A DNA stretch of 64,000 nt from assembly GCA_046328115.1 (NCBI GenBank), contig JAXLXE010000003.1:806001-870000 (forward strand), written 5' to 3'. This document shows, piece by piece, positions 18,643 through 27,634 of this stretch; position 1 is the first letter of the stretch, and each line of letters begins with the position of its first letter. Source of the DNA: JAXLXE01 sp046328115. GTDB lineage: Bacteria > Chloroflexota > UBA6077 > JACCZL01. Under the pieces are notes generated by a model, which was not told the DNA's origin, did no database searches, and worked only from the letters and a program-made list of their open reading frames with translations. A program made the translations under genes and the position numbers.

Positions 18643-19839
18643 GTGACCGCCGATAGATTGCTGATGACTGGCGCAGCATACACCGATACCGTCTCTCTCG
18701 GCACGCTCTTTCAGAACGCCAGAATTCATCATCTGAATACCCTGCCACAGGTCTCAAATGTCCTGGTGCTCGATCCGTTGCTCGCGGCAAGTCTATCGTT
18801 TCAATGTGATGCGGTTGCCACGATGCAATCAGTTGATCCAGAGGAATCTCTCGACATAAATCGTAGCTCGTCGGCGTATCGCTATTCAGATGTGCGGACA
18901 TTCTTGGCCAACGCACATGACAACGATCCAACTGATTGGAATCGAGTCGTAGTTGGAACAGCTCTGCAAGCGCTCAATACTGAGGACTGCGCTGCGCTTC
19001 TGCTCGAGATCGCGGGTCGATCGGCACTATCAGACGAATTGATACTAGACGGCATTGAGTTTAGAATCGCCAATAGATACGGTGTATGGCCACGAGATAT
19101 TGTTCTGGGTTTAGACTACCATCAGGCAGTGCACTGCCTTAGTTTGATCGGCTATCAAGCGATTCAAGCATTCGGGATAATACCGCGCAGATTTCTTGGT
19201 GGGGAGCCACCGGTCGCGGCTGGTTGGGTCGCCCAGATGGACTCCAGTAGCATGCTGGGGCGTCTGACAATTGGCGATGTCCTCTTGGGCATCGCTGGCG
19301 ATTCGTTTGGATGGTGGATTCGCGCCTCCAAGACCGGAGCGCGGCCACGGCCGCGCGAACTCAGGGAGTATTTTGGCCGGATACTGAGGGAACAGGAACG
19401 TCATCGACTGCGCGTGGTTCGATCACTCACGGGGGTACTCACGGAGGTGGGCGGAGCCGCGTTTGTGCGTACCAACGGCAGAGAGCGAGCTGGCGTGTTA
19501 CTCTCGGAGATATATCGACCGCTGGATGCCGGCAGCTATCGCGCCGAGTGGTGCATCGGTATGGATGTGGAGCGACGGCCGGCCGCGCTTGAGCTGGATG
19601 CACCCATTTGTTCGGTTGAGGTGACACTGGCCGGTGCCGGAGATGCGCGGACTCAGGTCACGCTGTCAGTCCTGGACATCTTGCGGCCTCAGCGGCCACG
19701 GATCGAGTTTTCGACGAGTGGGCGTACCCACGCCCTGATGAGAGTGACGAGCCAGGGTGCCGTGCCTCTGTTGGTGTCGCCGGAGGTGTCAGTAGAAAGA
19801 GTCGACGAATTGGGGCATGCCGCAGTACCGAGATTCTGA
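18643..19839 (+). CDS. Unknown glycan-island protein, lower GC
   Basis: 398 aa, GTG start at 18643, 3 bp after the previous stop. The N-terminal half (residues 1-170) has an alpha/beta pattern resembling a degenerate class-I methyltransferase: VLVLDPLLAASL, then DWNRVVVGTALQALNTEDCA and a hydrophobic FGII strand, but no glycine-rich SAM loop. A basic linker (residues 230-270) leads to a beta-rich C-terminal domain (270-395) with ALELDAPICSVEVTLAGAGD and LLVSPEVSVERVD. That domain could bind carbohydrate. Window 18841-18900 has 30 G+C of 60, against 43 of 60 at 42601-42660, so the gene is compositionally foreign. No family recognised. Confidence 0.6.
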   Translation: MTADRLLMTGAAYTDTVSLGTLFQNARIHHLNTLPQVSNVLVLDPLLAASLSFQCDAVATMQSVDPEESLDINRSSSAYRYSDVRTFLANAHDNDPTDWNRVVVGTALQALNTEDCAALLLEIAGRSALSDELILDGIEFRIANRYGVWPRDIVLGLDYHQAVHCLSLIGYQAIQAFGIIPRRFLGGEPPVAAGWVAQMDSSSMLGRLTIGDVLLGIAGDSFGWWIRASKTGARPRPRELREYFGRILREQERHRLRVVRSLTGVLTEVGGAAFVRTNGRERAGVLLSEIYRPLDAGSYRAEWCIGMDVERRPAALELDAPICSVEVTLAGAGDARTQVTLSVLDILRPQRPRIEFSTSGRTHALMRVTSQGAVPLLVSPEVSVERVDELGHAAVPRF

Positions 19840-20557
19840 GCCGGCGTCGGGCGTGCAGATCGGGGACGATACGCGGGTCCAAGTGTCGGTGGATGACAGG
19901 GTTCGGTTTGCCATTGTCGTGGACGCGGCGCAGGAGGACCCCGGTTACGCAGGCTTTCCTGCAGGGATACCATCAAGGGTGGAGATCGCCGCGCTGGTCA
20001 GGCGTTTGTGCGCTGGGCAGCCGCATGTTGGATCTTGGCGCTCACGTCGGTGGGTCGGCGCTTGTCGGAGCTGCGCTCGGTGCGCAAGTCATCGCGGTGG
20101 AGGCGTCGGTAGCCGAGGCGGAGCTGTTGCAGCGTAGTGCGTATTACAACGGGTTCGAGAATCTACGGGTGATCAATGCCGCCGTTGCCGAGCGCAGCGG
20201 GGAATGCGGCTTCACGCCAAACGGGCCGTGGGGCCCGTGGCGCGGCCCGCGGAGCGCCGACAGGGTTGAACATCGTTCCCGTCACTGCCTGCACGATCGA
20301 GCAGTTGATCCAAGATGCGGGATGGCGGACGGCGGACTTCATCCGACTGGACGTGGAAGGCTCGGAGATGGCCGCAATTGGGGGCCTGGGACTTGCTGAT
20401 TCGGCCCGACGCGCCGTTGCTTCTGGTCAGCTGTAGTTGGCCCGCGGCCACCGCTTGCGGTTGGTCCCCAAGCCAACTGGGCTCGTTGTTGCTAAGAGCG
20501 GGATACCGCCCTTATCTCGTGCAGGGCGTCGACTGGTGGCGATCGATCCGGAGGTGA
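19817..20557 (+). pseudogene. FkbM-family methyltransferase broken by frameshifts
   Basis: A FkbM-type SAM methyltransferase can be followed across at least four frame segments. About 19817-20025 is the N-terminus. About 20020-20225 has MLDLGAHVGGSALVGAALG (SAM loop) and VIAVEASVAEAELL. About 20250-20365 has TIEQLIQDAGW and FIRLDVEGSEMAAI, the FkbM signature. About 20366-20557 has APLLLVSCSWP and GYRPYLVQGVDWW. Order and spacing of motifs are normal; only the frame changes, so single-base indels (true decay or assembly error) are likely. An intact version would O-methylate a sugar. The start at 19817 overlaps the preceding gene by 23 bp. Confidence 0.7.
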
Positions 20558-21120
20558 TGGACCTGGGTGGCAGACTCGTGCGTGCAAATCGCCGCCGTGG
20601 GGCTAGAGGGTTTGGGCTCACGCCGAGGCTAGAGGAGGCCGAAGTGGTTGAGCACGTGCTAGGCTCTCTTGTCGACGGCATCGGGCAATTCAGGATGTTT
20701 GCCCTGCGGGCAGCGAGCGAGGTCCGCGCTGGTTGTCACGCCGACCAGCGATTCGTGCCGCCCTGGCACAGCTCAGCGCCATTGATGATTCGGAAGTACG
20801 CAGTGCCGCTCGTCGACTGCTGGATCGCGATTGACGAGTCTACAGCGCGTGCGGAACTGCGATCCGTGCGCGAGGTTTGGACAGGTATCGTCGCGGAGAA
20901 ATCACCGAACCGTGCCACCCGCACTCGGATGCCTCAAGTTCCCACGAGCCTCCCACGGTGAGATACATCTGCGCCCGATTGATCGAACCGGGGCCGCTGG
21001 CAATGCGCGATTCTCGGCGGCAATTCGCGACGAAATCTAACCTCCGCGGCCCACTTCGGCGAGGATTCCGTGCGAGCGGGCGACCATCAGCCAAGATGAT
21101 GGCGACGGTACATCCCACAG
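20558..21120. other. Frame-broken stretch without an assignable gene
   Basis: 563 bp without a convincing intact gene. Short pieces look coding on the plus strand. Positions 20736-20834 read RAALAQLSAIDDSEVRSA and then LLDRD before a stop, and about 20835-20905 reads ARAELRSVREVWTGIVAE in another frame. These may be the tail of the FkbM protein or a separate small coiled-coil gene, but the frames do not join. No repeats or insertion-sequence ends seen. Confidence 0.35.
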
Positions 21121-22041
21121 GGGCGTCCCGGCGACTATCTCAGCCTGGCTGGCGACGGTGCTCGGCGAGTCCTTGTCCAGATCGACGTGGACGATGCTGG
21201 CCGGCTCTGCGAGCAACGGGCGTTCGAGGTCTCGGTGATCGAAACACACAGGCCAACGCGTTCAGACGCGTTTGTCGCGCAGAACAATTCCTGGGCTCCC
21301 GCAGCCGCGGTCTGTCTGGGCCTCGCATCTGGCGTTAGCTACACGGGCCACTTCTTGACAACCGCCCTGACCACGACGGCAGACGCCATCGCTGCGATTT
21401 TCCTTTTGTCAGCTCCTGCCACCGTTCTCGCGTGGTGGGCCATCCCGGAAGGCATCCGCTTATCGTCGGTTCATGCGATCGCCGGTGTTGTTCGGTGTCG
21501 TCGCGGTTGTCGCATCAATCCTCGCATGGTCCATCGGCACCACGGTGGTGCCGGACGCGCCTCAATGCGCGCCAACCTCGCAGCCGCAACGGTCCGTGAA
21601 CTCGAAGTCGTCGCGACCGGGACACGCAACCGCTGGCGCGCGCGACACGTCTGGCTCATTGGGTTCGACGCGCGAACCGCACTCGATCCCGCTGACAGAA
21701 CCGGGGCAGACCCGGCTGGCCAGCCGGAACGGCGAATGGCTCGCACAGCAGCCCGAGCGATCCGTCTCCTCGAATGATCCGGCCAGGCGACCGACGATCT
21801 GGTGCTGCAATTTCGGTCTCGCGAATTCAGTGGTATCGTCGAAGCTGTTTGGGATGGAACAACGCGAACGATCGATCTCCACAGCGGGGATCTGCCCGCA
21901 GCCGCGCCAGTGACGGTGCGGCTGCCCGTTGTGCCGCTGCGAGCATTCGACCAGACAGATCCAGAGTCTATCAGCGTCGCGGTCCGCGGCTCTGACATCA
22001 TACTGCTAACGGCGCGCATTGGGGCCGTGAGTTGCGCTTAA
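21121..22041 (+). pseudogene. Unknown membrane-anchored protein, copy A, frame-broken
   Basis: Coding segments in alternating frames give this order. First a beta-rich piece with RRVLVQIDVDDAGRLCEQRAF (the stretch from 21163). Then hydrophobic segments AAAVCLGLASGVSYTGHFL and LLSAPATVLAWWAI; a further membrane helix SPVLFGVVAVVASILAWSI (about 21478-21535); then an extracytoplasmic part with ELEVVATGTRN, HVWLIGF, IPLTEPGQ, and finally FSGIVEAVWDGTTRTIDLHSG ending at the stop at 22041. The last blocks recur in copy B immediately downstream, showing they are real coding sequence. At least four frame changes. The protein family is not recognised. Confidence 0.5.
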
Positions 22042-22740
22042 CGCTGCAAGCTCTTTTGGTGGACGCGCTGGGGTATCTGGCTTGGAGCAGTACTGTTAGC
22101 CGCTGCATTGGCCACGTCGTATCCGCGCACTTTCTCAGTGGCTCTCCAGGAGGTGTGGGAGACGAACTGCTCCGGCTAAGCTACATCATGATCCTCGGCT
22201 GTGCAGTTGGCTACTTACTCATTCGGAACGTTGTTGTTTCTCGCGCGAAACTCCTAAGCGTGCCCATACTCATAACATTCGCGGTCATCCCTGGTGGTAT
22301 CCACGATACTTGTCTCGGGCCTGGTGAACGAACCACCGCCGTCGGCGAGCATGTTGAGCGCACCAACGGACCACCGACTAAACGTGGTAGCCACTGGCGG
22401 AGAACCCGGGGAACCACCGTTGCCTCATGTCTGGATCGTGGCTCTGAGGCGAGGCGACGGGTCCCAGGTCCCGCTATCGGAGTTCTCGCTCGGAGACGGC
22501 TGGGTGATGATGAACAATGAGTTGCTGGCGGCTTCGGCAAACCCGAGCCGTCGCGACGTGGGAAGGAAAGCTAACATCGGACATGGAATTGGGGCTGCGG
22601 GCGCATCAATTTGGCGGGATTGTTGAGATCGAGTGGAATGGCCGCACGGAGGGATTGATCTTTACGCAGATCCACCTCTGGCGAGCTTCACATTCCCGCT
22701 GCCTCGGCAAGCGGAGCTCGTCATCTCTGAGAGGACTTGA
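22032..22740 (+). pseudogene. Unknown membrane-anchored protein, copy B, frame-broken
   Basis: A second copy of the architecture at 21121-22041. Hydrophobic helices LLRLSYIMILGCAVGYLLI and LLSVPILITFAV come first. A frame change near 22290 follows, then LNVVATGGEPG, HVWIVALRRGDGSQVPLSEF, another frame change near 22560, HQFGGIVEIEWNGRTEG, and a last change to IDLYADPPLASFTFPLPRQ, stopping at 22738-22740. Matching blocks with copy A are VVATG, HVW(L/I), (I/V)PL and the GIVE-x-x-W-(D/N)-G-(T/R)-T segment followed by IDL. Tandem duplication of an anchored beta-domain protein in a glycan island is unusual; function unknown. Confidence 0.5.
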
Positions 22741-22742
22741 GG

Positions 22743-23460
22743 GCATATCGCACTGTTGTCTTGATGGCGGATATTGTGTTGGCAGCATCGACGCTCTTTT
22801 TCATGTGCATATGGCTGGGGGCAAGAACTGGTCTTTCGGAACGCGTGCTTCAGCAAGCGTAGGGCGTATTGCGTCCCGAGAGGGGTTCACGGAGGCGCGG
22901 CAATCTGGTTCGTCGCGGAGGGTTCGAAAACGCGGGGAGTGCTGAGGAGGTGGAGGAGCCGCATCGTCTGCTGCTCTACAGGCCGAGTCCGAGGGCGGAC
23001 TCGGGCGCGATGTGGTTTGCCTATAGGAGCCTCCCGAGCATTGGGGGGGATGGGCTGCAACGCGGGTAGGCGTGCTCGTTTCCGCGCCGAGTCGTTTGCT
23101 CGGCCGCACACTACATGGCGCGGCCGTTGCCGACGGCTGGTTGACTCTGGTCGATGGTGGCCAGAACCGATCTACGGCGGAGGCGGGTTGCCGCGCTTTG
23201 CTACAGTGCCGTTGGAGCCCGGGAGCATGATCTTTTTGACCCCGCGTTGCCGAGGACAGGCTGCTCGCGTCATAAGCGGACGACACGGAGGCGCTCGGCT
23301 TGCCACAGTTGATACACAGCGTATTCAATCCAGCCTGCGTTGCCGAGCGCCGATGTTAGGCGGCGTCCTCCGTGGGGAGTGGTGTCTAGTTGACCAGGAC
23401 GAGGCTGAGCGACGAGGACGCGACGGGATCGGTCTGCCCGAGCGCTACGTGGTGCGATAA
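22743..23460 (+). pseudogene. Remnants of further membrane/beta-domain genes
   Basis: Reading along the plus strand, 22764-22862 encodes a short hydrophobic peptide (MADIVLAASTLFFMCIWLGA) that stops after GLSERVLQQA. A GAGGAGG motif near 22944 precedes VEEPHRLLLYRPSPRADSG. About 23058-23228 reads RVGVLVSAPSRLLGRTLHG and VADGWLTLVDGG in another frame. These look like fragments of one or two more small anchored proteins. A long plus-strand frame over 22774-23460 is Arg/Cys-rich and mostly noncoding in character. Boundaries and frames are uncertain. Confidence 0.3.
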
Positions 23461-23492
23461 CGTGGCCTCCCTACTCGGTTTCGGACGACTGC

Positions 23493-24640
23493 TCGATAGG
23501 CCCAGAGCGGCTGCAGTTTCTCTACTGGGGGCTCGTGGACTGGGGAGTCCGCTGCAGCGGCCACAACGTCTCGCGATGGAGTTTGCCCGCCGAAACCGCG
23601 TGATCTACACGCGAATGGTGTCCATCTCCTCGTGGGTGAAGGCAAGGGTCGCGCTGCACGCCGTTGAAGTGCTGGGTGAAATCTCCTGGTATTGCGGATC
23701 GGGTCCTTTCGCCGGGCCGGTACGCAGTAGTGTCTCAGGTCAACAATGCAATCGCGCGTGCCACCGTGCGGCGATATCTTCGGCCAGGGATGGTCACGGT
23801 TAATGGCTCAGCCATCCCGAGCACATCGCGCTGGCCAGACGCTTCACCGAGGACCTAGCCTGTTACGATCAGATGGACTTTCACGCCGGCTTCAAGCGCG
23901 GCCGAACACGCGTGGCGCTTGAGCGGATGGAACGACGGCTCTGGCAACGAGCGGATCTCGTGTTCGTCAGCAGCCGCGACCTCTACGCGCGTGCCGAGGC
24001 CGGGTGGGGTGCCCAGCCCGGTGTTGTTGCCCAACGCGGCGGACGTGGAGCGGTTGCCAGCGCGCAAACGCTCACATTGGAGGAGCCGCTCGATCTGGCC
24101 GGGATTCCCCACCCCCGACTTCTTCTCTACGGGACACTGCGTGAGTGCGTTGACGCTCGGTTTCTCGCGGATGTTGCCCGCGAAAGGCCATCCTGGCAGA
24201 TGGTCCTGATTGGTCCGATGGCGGGTATGGATGTGGCGCCGATCGCTCGGCTGCCCAACGTGCATCTGATGGGACCACGGGCGAACGAACGTCTCCCCTC
24301 GTACCTTCAGTACTCCGACATCTGCATGATCCCTTACCGGGACGATGACGTTACACGTGCCATCGACCCGGTCAAGGTCTATGAGTACCTTGCCGCTGGG
24401 AAGCCGGTCATATCCACTCCGCTGCCAGAGCTTTCAAGATTCGAAGAAGTGGTGACTGTCGTCCGAACTGCACCCGAGTTCGTCGCGACCGCGGAGAGAA
24501 TTCTTTCACGGCCGGACCCCGGGAAAGCGGTCAGACAGTTGCAGGCCGTGCGCGATCAAAGCTGGGACCGAAGGGGTAGCAGGGCGGAGGAACTGGTGCG
24601 AATCGCGCTGACGCAGCGAATACGTCACGCTCATGATTGA
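23493..24640 (+). pseudogene. Glycosyltransferase (GT-B) with several frameshifts
   Basis: A GT4-like enzyme whose N-terminal half is scattered over frames. LQFLYWGLVDWG is followed after a frame change near 23545 by SPLQRPQRLAMEFARRNRV, the family's RPQ-x-LA opening. Next come SPGRYAVVSQVNNAI and VRRYL in another frame, then CYDQMDFHAGFK (the conserved Y-D-x-x-D region) from 23861. A +1/-1 pair around 24000-24070 hides SPVLLPNAADVERLPARK. From about 24075 the frame is intact to the stop: RLLLYGTL, VHLMGPRANERLPSYLQYSD, MIPYRDDD and KVYEYLAAGKPVISTPLPEL. The intact C-terminus suggests a functional gene with sequence errors or very recent decay. Confidence 0.65.
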
Positions 24641-24665
24641 CGCGGCGTGTCGCGGTCGGGTGGGT

Positions 24666-25892
24666 CTACGCTCGTCTCGCCAGTAGGCTCATCTCGTCAG
24701 CGACGTGATTGTAGAGCGCCGCGGTGCGTTGGGCGGCCACCTCCCAGCTCTGGTCCGTCCGCCCGCGTTCACGTCCCCCCTCACCGACGCGCCGCGCGAA
24801 CGGTTGGTCCTCGAAGATACGGAGGATGGCTTGCGCGAGCTCGTTGGCCCGCATGGGGGGCACGAGTGTTCCGGAGCGTCCCTCTACGATGAGCTCGCTG
24901 AGGTCGCCCACGGCGCTGGCCACGACGGGACGCCCGAATTGCCACGCGGCCATGAGCATGCCGCTGGCAGTGGTGTCGCGGTACGGTAGGACCACCGCGT
25001 CTGCCGCGCAGAGATAGGTGGCCAGTCTTTCCCCGGGCATGAATCGTGCCTCGATGTATGCCTGCTGGCTAAGCCCGAGCTCTGCCAGCCTTCTCCGATA
25101 TGGTTCTATCGGGTGATTGGGCCGTCCGGCGACGACGAGGAACGCCGCGGGATCCCGAGCGGCTACGCCCGCGAACGCCTCGATCAGCGTGTCCAGGCCC
25201 TTGTAGGGCTCGATCAGTCCGGCGAAGAGCGCGATATGCGCCCCGGCTGGGAGTCCTAACCGCTGCCTGGCTTCGGATGTGCCGACCTCGAACGCGGCCG
25301 GTAGCGGCGGACCATGAGGAGCAACCAACACCTTTGGAGAGCCCGGCCCTAAGGTGCCGAGCAACAGGGACTTGCTTCGCTCGCTGTGCACGATCACCGC
25401 AGATGTCCGCCCGAACAGAGGTGAACGCCACGGTGTTGACTGCTGGCCCGCTGCTTCGTGGGGTACGAGGTTGTGCACGGTGTACACGCTGGCGATTCCG
25501 CGAAACCTGAGCCATCGAGCAAACGTCGCGTCCGCGTGTGCGGAAAACGACCATTGCCAGTGCACCACGTCCGGCCGCTCGCGTGAGATGTGCGCGGCGA
25601 GCCAGGCGTAGTCAGCGGGATACTCAATGGTCTTGATGGCACGCCTCACGGTGGCGCGCGAGAACAGGGTTGACCAGCGCGGGTTTCCCAGCAGGCGGAA
25701 GAACCCATGCGTGAGCCGGAAATCGACCGGTGGTGACAATTGTTCGTACACAAACGGCGCCGTGACCAGCTCAACGTCACAGCCTTTCGCTGCCAGCGCG
25801 GCACATAGCGCGCGGTCGTACGGCGGCGTGTTGGCGTTCGGGTCGATCATCATGACCTTGAGGCGACGCTCAGAACGGTTGGCGCCGATCAT
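24666..25892 (-). CDS. Glycosyltransferase, GT4 family
   Basis: 408 aa. The start is the ATG at 25892, whose ATGA overlaps the stop of the upstream gene; a longer frame to 26222 is out-of-gene Arg/Ala-rich translation. GT-B fold: N-terminal LKVMMIDPNANTPPYDRALC, DVVHWQWSFSAHADATF, SVYTVHNLVPHE; C-terminal ALFAGLIEPYKGLDTLIEAF, then VVLPYRDTTASGMLMAAWQFG, where an S/A-rich loop replaces the classic second glutamate region, and GRPVVASAVGDLSELI. Cytoplasmic sugar transferase, translationally coupled to the GT gene at 25889-27508. Confidence 0.92.
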   Translation of the reverse strand: MIGANRSERRLKVMMIDPNANTPPYDRALCAALAAKGCDVELVTAPFVYEQLSPPVDFRLTHGFFRLLGNPRWSTLFSRATVRRAIKTIEYPADYAWLAAHISRERPDVVHWQWSFSAHADATFARWLRFRGIASVYTVHNLVPHEAAGQQSTPWRSPLFGRTSAVIVHSERSKSLLLGTLGPGSPKVLVAPHGPPLPAAFEVGTSEARQRLGLPAGAHIALFAGLIEPYKGLDTLIEAFAGVAARDPAAFLVVAGRPNHPIEPYRRRLAELGLSQQAYIEARFMPGERLATYLCAADAVVLPYRDTTASGMLMAAWQFGRPVVASAVGDLSELIVEGRSGTLVPPMRANELAQAILRIFEDQPFARRVGEGGRERGRTDQSWEVAAQRTAALYNHVADEMSLLARRA

Positions 25893-27508
25893 GGCGTATG
25901 CGCGTTGAGCCGCCGCGCAAGCGAGCGGGCACCGGCACGGAACTGATCTTCGCCGTAGCGCTTGGCGGCCTCGCGCGCCTGAGCTGCGAGCCGCGCCGCC
26001 AGCTCCGGCGCGCGGGTGAGTCGCCGTGTCATGTCCACCAGTTCGCGCAGCGCGTGCCAGTGAAGCCCGGAGCGCTCGTGCTCCACGATCTCCGCGGATC
26101 CGCCCGCTCCGAACACCAGCGGTACGCAGCCCGCGGCCATGGCCTCCGCGGTGGTGATACCGAAGTGCTCGAAGCGCGCCGGCTCCCGTTCCGCGTCCTG
26201 CCCAAATCCGGCGGCGTGCCAATAGATCGTCGCGCGACGGTACAGGTCGTCCAGAGCCGCTGATGGCGCGTTTGGCAGCAGGTGTATTGGGTAGCCTTGA
26301 GCCGATCGCTTCAGGTCATCAAGGTATGCCCGGTGCTCCGGAACATCCGCCCGCCACCCCCCCGCGATGTGGAGCTCCCAGCCTGAGGTGCCCGAATCTA
26401 CAAGCTCACGGAACGCGCCGATGAGCACCGCGTGCTGCTTGTTGTGCTGCCCCGGAAAAAAGCGTCCAACGCTCAGGACGAGCTGGTCGCGCGGACCTGC
26501 AAGCGCGGTCCGGGCGGGCGCGGGCACCGGCGGGTACAGCACGGAGCTCTCCCTCCCCCAGTAGGCCCGTGTCCACTGCCTGGCGTACTCGGAGATGGAG
26601 ACGAGCTCCTGGTAGCCCTGCAGCGACGCCCGGAGCTGCAGCTCGGGTGAGCCCGGCTGGTGCCGCACGTCGCTGGAGCGCAGCAGCCTCTCCAGGGGGA
26701 ACCATGGCTGGGCGCTCTCCAGGCGGAGCGACGTGAGCAGCGTGGATCGATCGGTCGGATGCTGCCGGAGCTCCAGCGTGGCAGTGGGTGAGTCCGGCCC
26801 CGCAAGTGGCAAGTCCAGTTGGTGCTGGGTGTGCTGCCCGGGGACGACATTGGCTGGCTGGTGCAGATCACGACCGTCAATCAGGAAGTCCACGCGGACG
26901 GGGGCGTGCCCGGCCCCCGGAGCCGTCCGGAACGAGAGACGGAGGCGGGGGTTGGGCGGGCCGCTTGGAAGCTCCACGCGCATCCGGGCCGATGGATCAA
27001 TCTCCCGGAACCAGCCGTGAGCGGACTTGCGTGGCGCGGAAAATCCCTGCTCCAGCCAGACTCGGTGCCACGCACGGCGCGGGCGCAGCCAGCGCGGGTA
27101 CCGCGCCACGGGCACCCAGGAGTCCGGACGGCTGGGAAAGTAGACGATTAGCGCATTGGCACGCGCGCGCGGAACGAAGAAATCGGCGTGAGACGCATTT
27201 ACAAACAGATTGGTACCGGCGCTTGCCTCGATCACGCTTGCGTAGTCGGACCGGAAAGGGATCGTGCAAAACTCGACGCGCGGCAAGTCCAGACCCAGGG
27301 TATCGTGGATCTGCTGGCGGGACACGCTGTCGTGAGACAGCACGGTCACGTCGAAGTCCTCGGCAAGGGCTGCCGCCAGAGAGAGTGCGTATCGCTCGCC
27401 GCCTCCGAGCGTGGGCAGCCAGCGATCGTAGACCGTCGCGCTGGGCCTCACCGTGCGTCGGGCGCAGGCATCGTGGGGCGGTACGCGCGGCCCACTACCC
27501 ACGCGCAT
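25889..27508 (-). CDS. Glycosyltransferase, GT4 family, with inserted beta domain
   Basis: About 539 aa from the ATG at 27508; a frame to 27634 begins with TTG and lacks family similarity. The N-terminal donor-side domain opens with YDRWLPTLGGGERYALSLA. The C-terminal core has LVLSVGRFFPGQHNKQHAVLI, LHIAGGW, IYWHAAGFG and HFGITTAEAMAAGCVPLVFG with the E-x7-E style acid pair. Between them, roughly residues 165-290, is an extra beta-rich insert (RMRVELPSGPPNPRLRL, VRVDFLIDGRDLHQPANV, ATLELRQHPTDRSTLL) not present in ordinary GT4 enzymes; it resembles a carbohydrate-binding sandwich. The stop overlaps the next GT by 4 bp. Confidence 0.85.
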   Translation of the reverse strand: MRVGSGPRVPPHDACARRTVRPSATVYDRWLPTLGGGERYALSLAAALAEDFDVTVLSHDSVSRQQIHDTLGLDLPRVEFCTIPFRSDYASVIEASAGTNLFVNASHADFFVPRARANALIVYFPSRPDSWVPVARYPRWLRPRRAWHRVWLEQGFSAPRKSAHGWFREIDPSARMRVELPSGPPNPRLRLSFRTAPGAGHAPVRVDFLIDGRDLHQPANVVPGQHTQHQLDLPLAGPDSPTATLELRQHPTDRSTLLTSLRLESAQPWFPLERLLRSSDVRHQPGSPELQLRASLQGYQELVSISEYARQWTRAYWGRESSVLYPPVPAPARTALAGPRDQLVLSVGRFFPGQHNKQHAVLIGAFRELVDSGTSGWELHIAGGWRADVPEHRAYLDDLKRSAQGYPIHLLPNAPSAALDDLYRRATIYWHAAGFGQDAEREPARFEHFGITTAEAMAAGCVPLVFGAGGSAEIVEHERSGLHWHALRELVDMTRRLTRAPELAARLAAQAREAAKRYGEDQFRAGARSLARRLNAHTP

Positions 27509-27634
27509 CTGGGGCCGAACAAGGGCGTCATATGCGTTTCGCTGCACCTGGAGATGTCTGCTGCACCTGGTGAATTGTAGGGTCGTGGTTGGTGACTGAG
27601 GTCCCGGGTCTGGTATGGTCGCGCTCTGGACCAA

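Noticed and set aside
22801..23328. 175-aa minus-strand open frame in the broken region
   Set aside because: Ser/Pro/Arg-rich with no motif. Plus-strand fragments in the same region match membrane and beta-domain patterns better.
19817..24640. Programmed ribosomal frameshifting as explanation for the broken genes
   Set aside because: Too many shifts per gene, in both directions, without slippery heptamers or stimulatory structures at the switch points.
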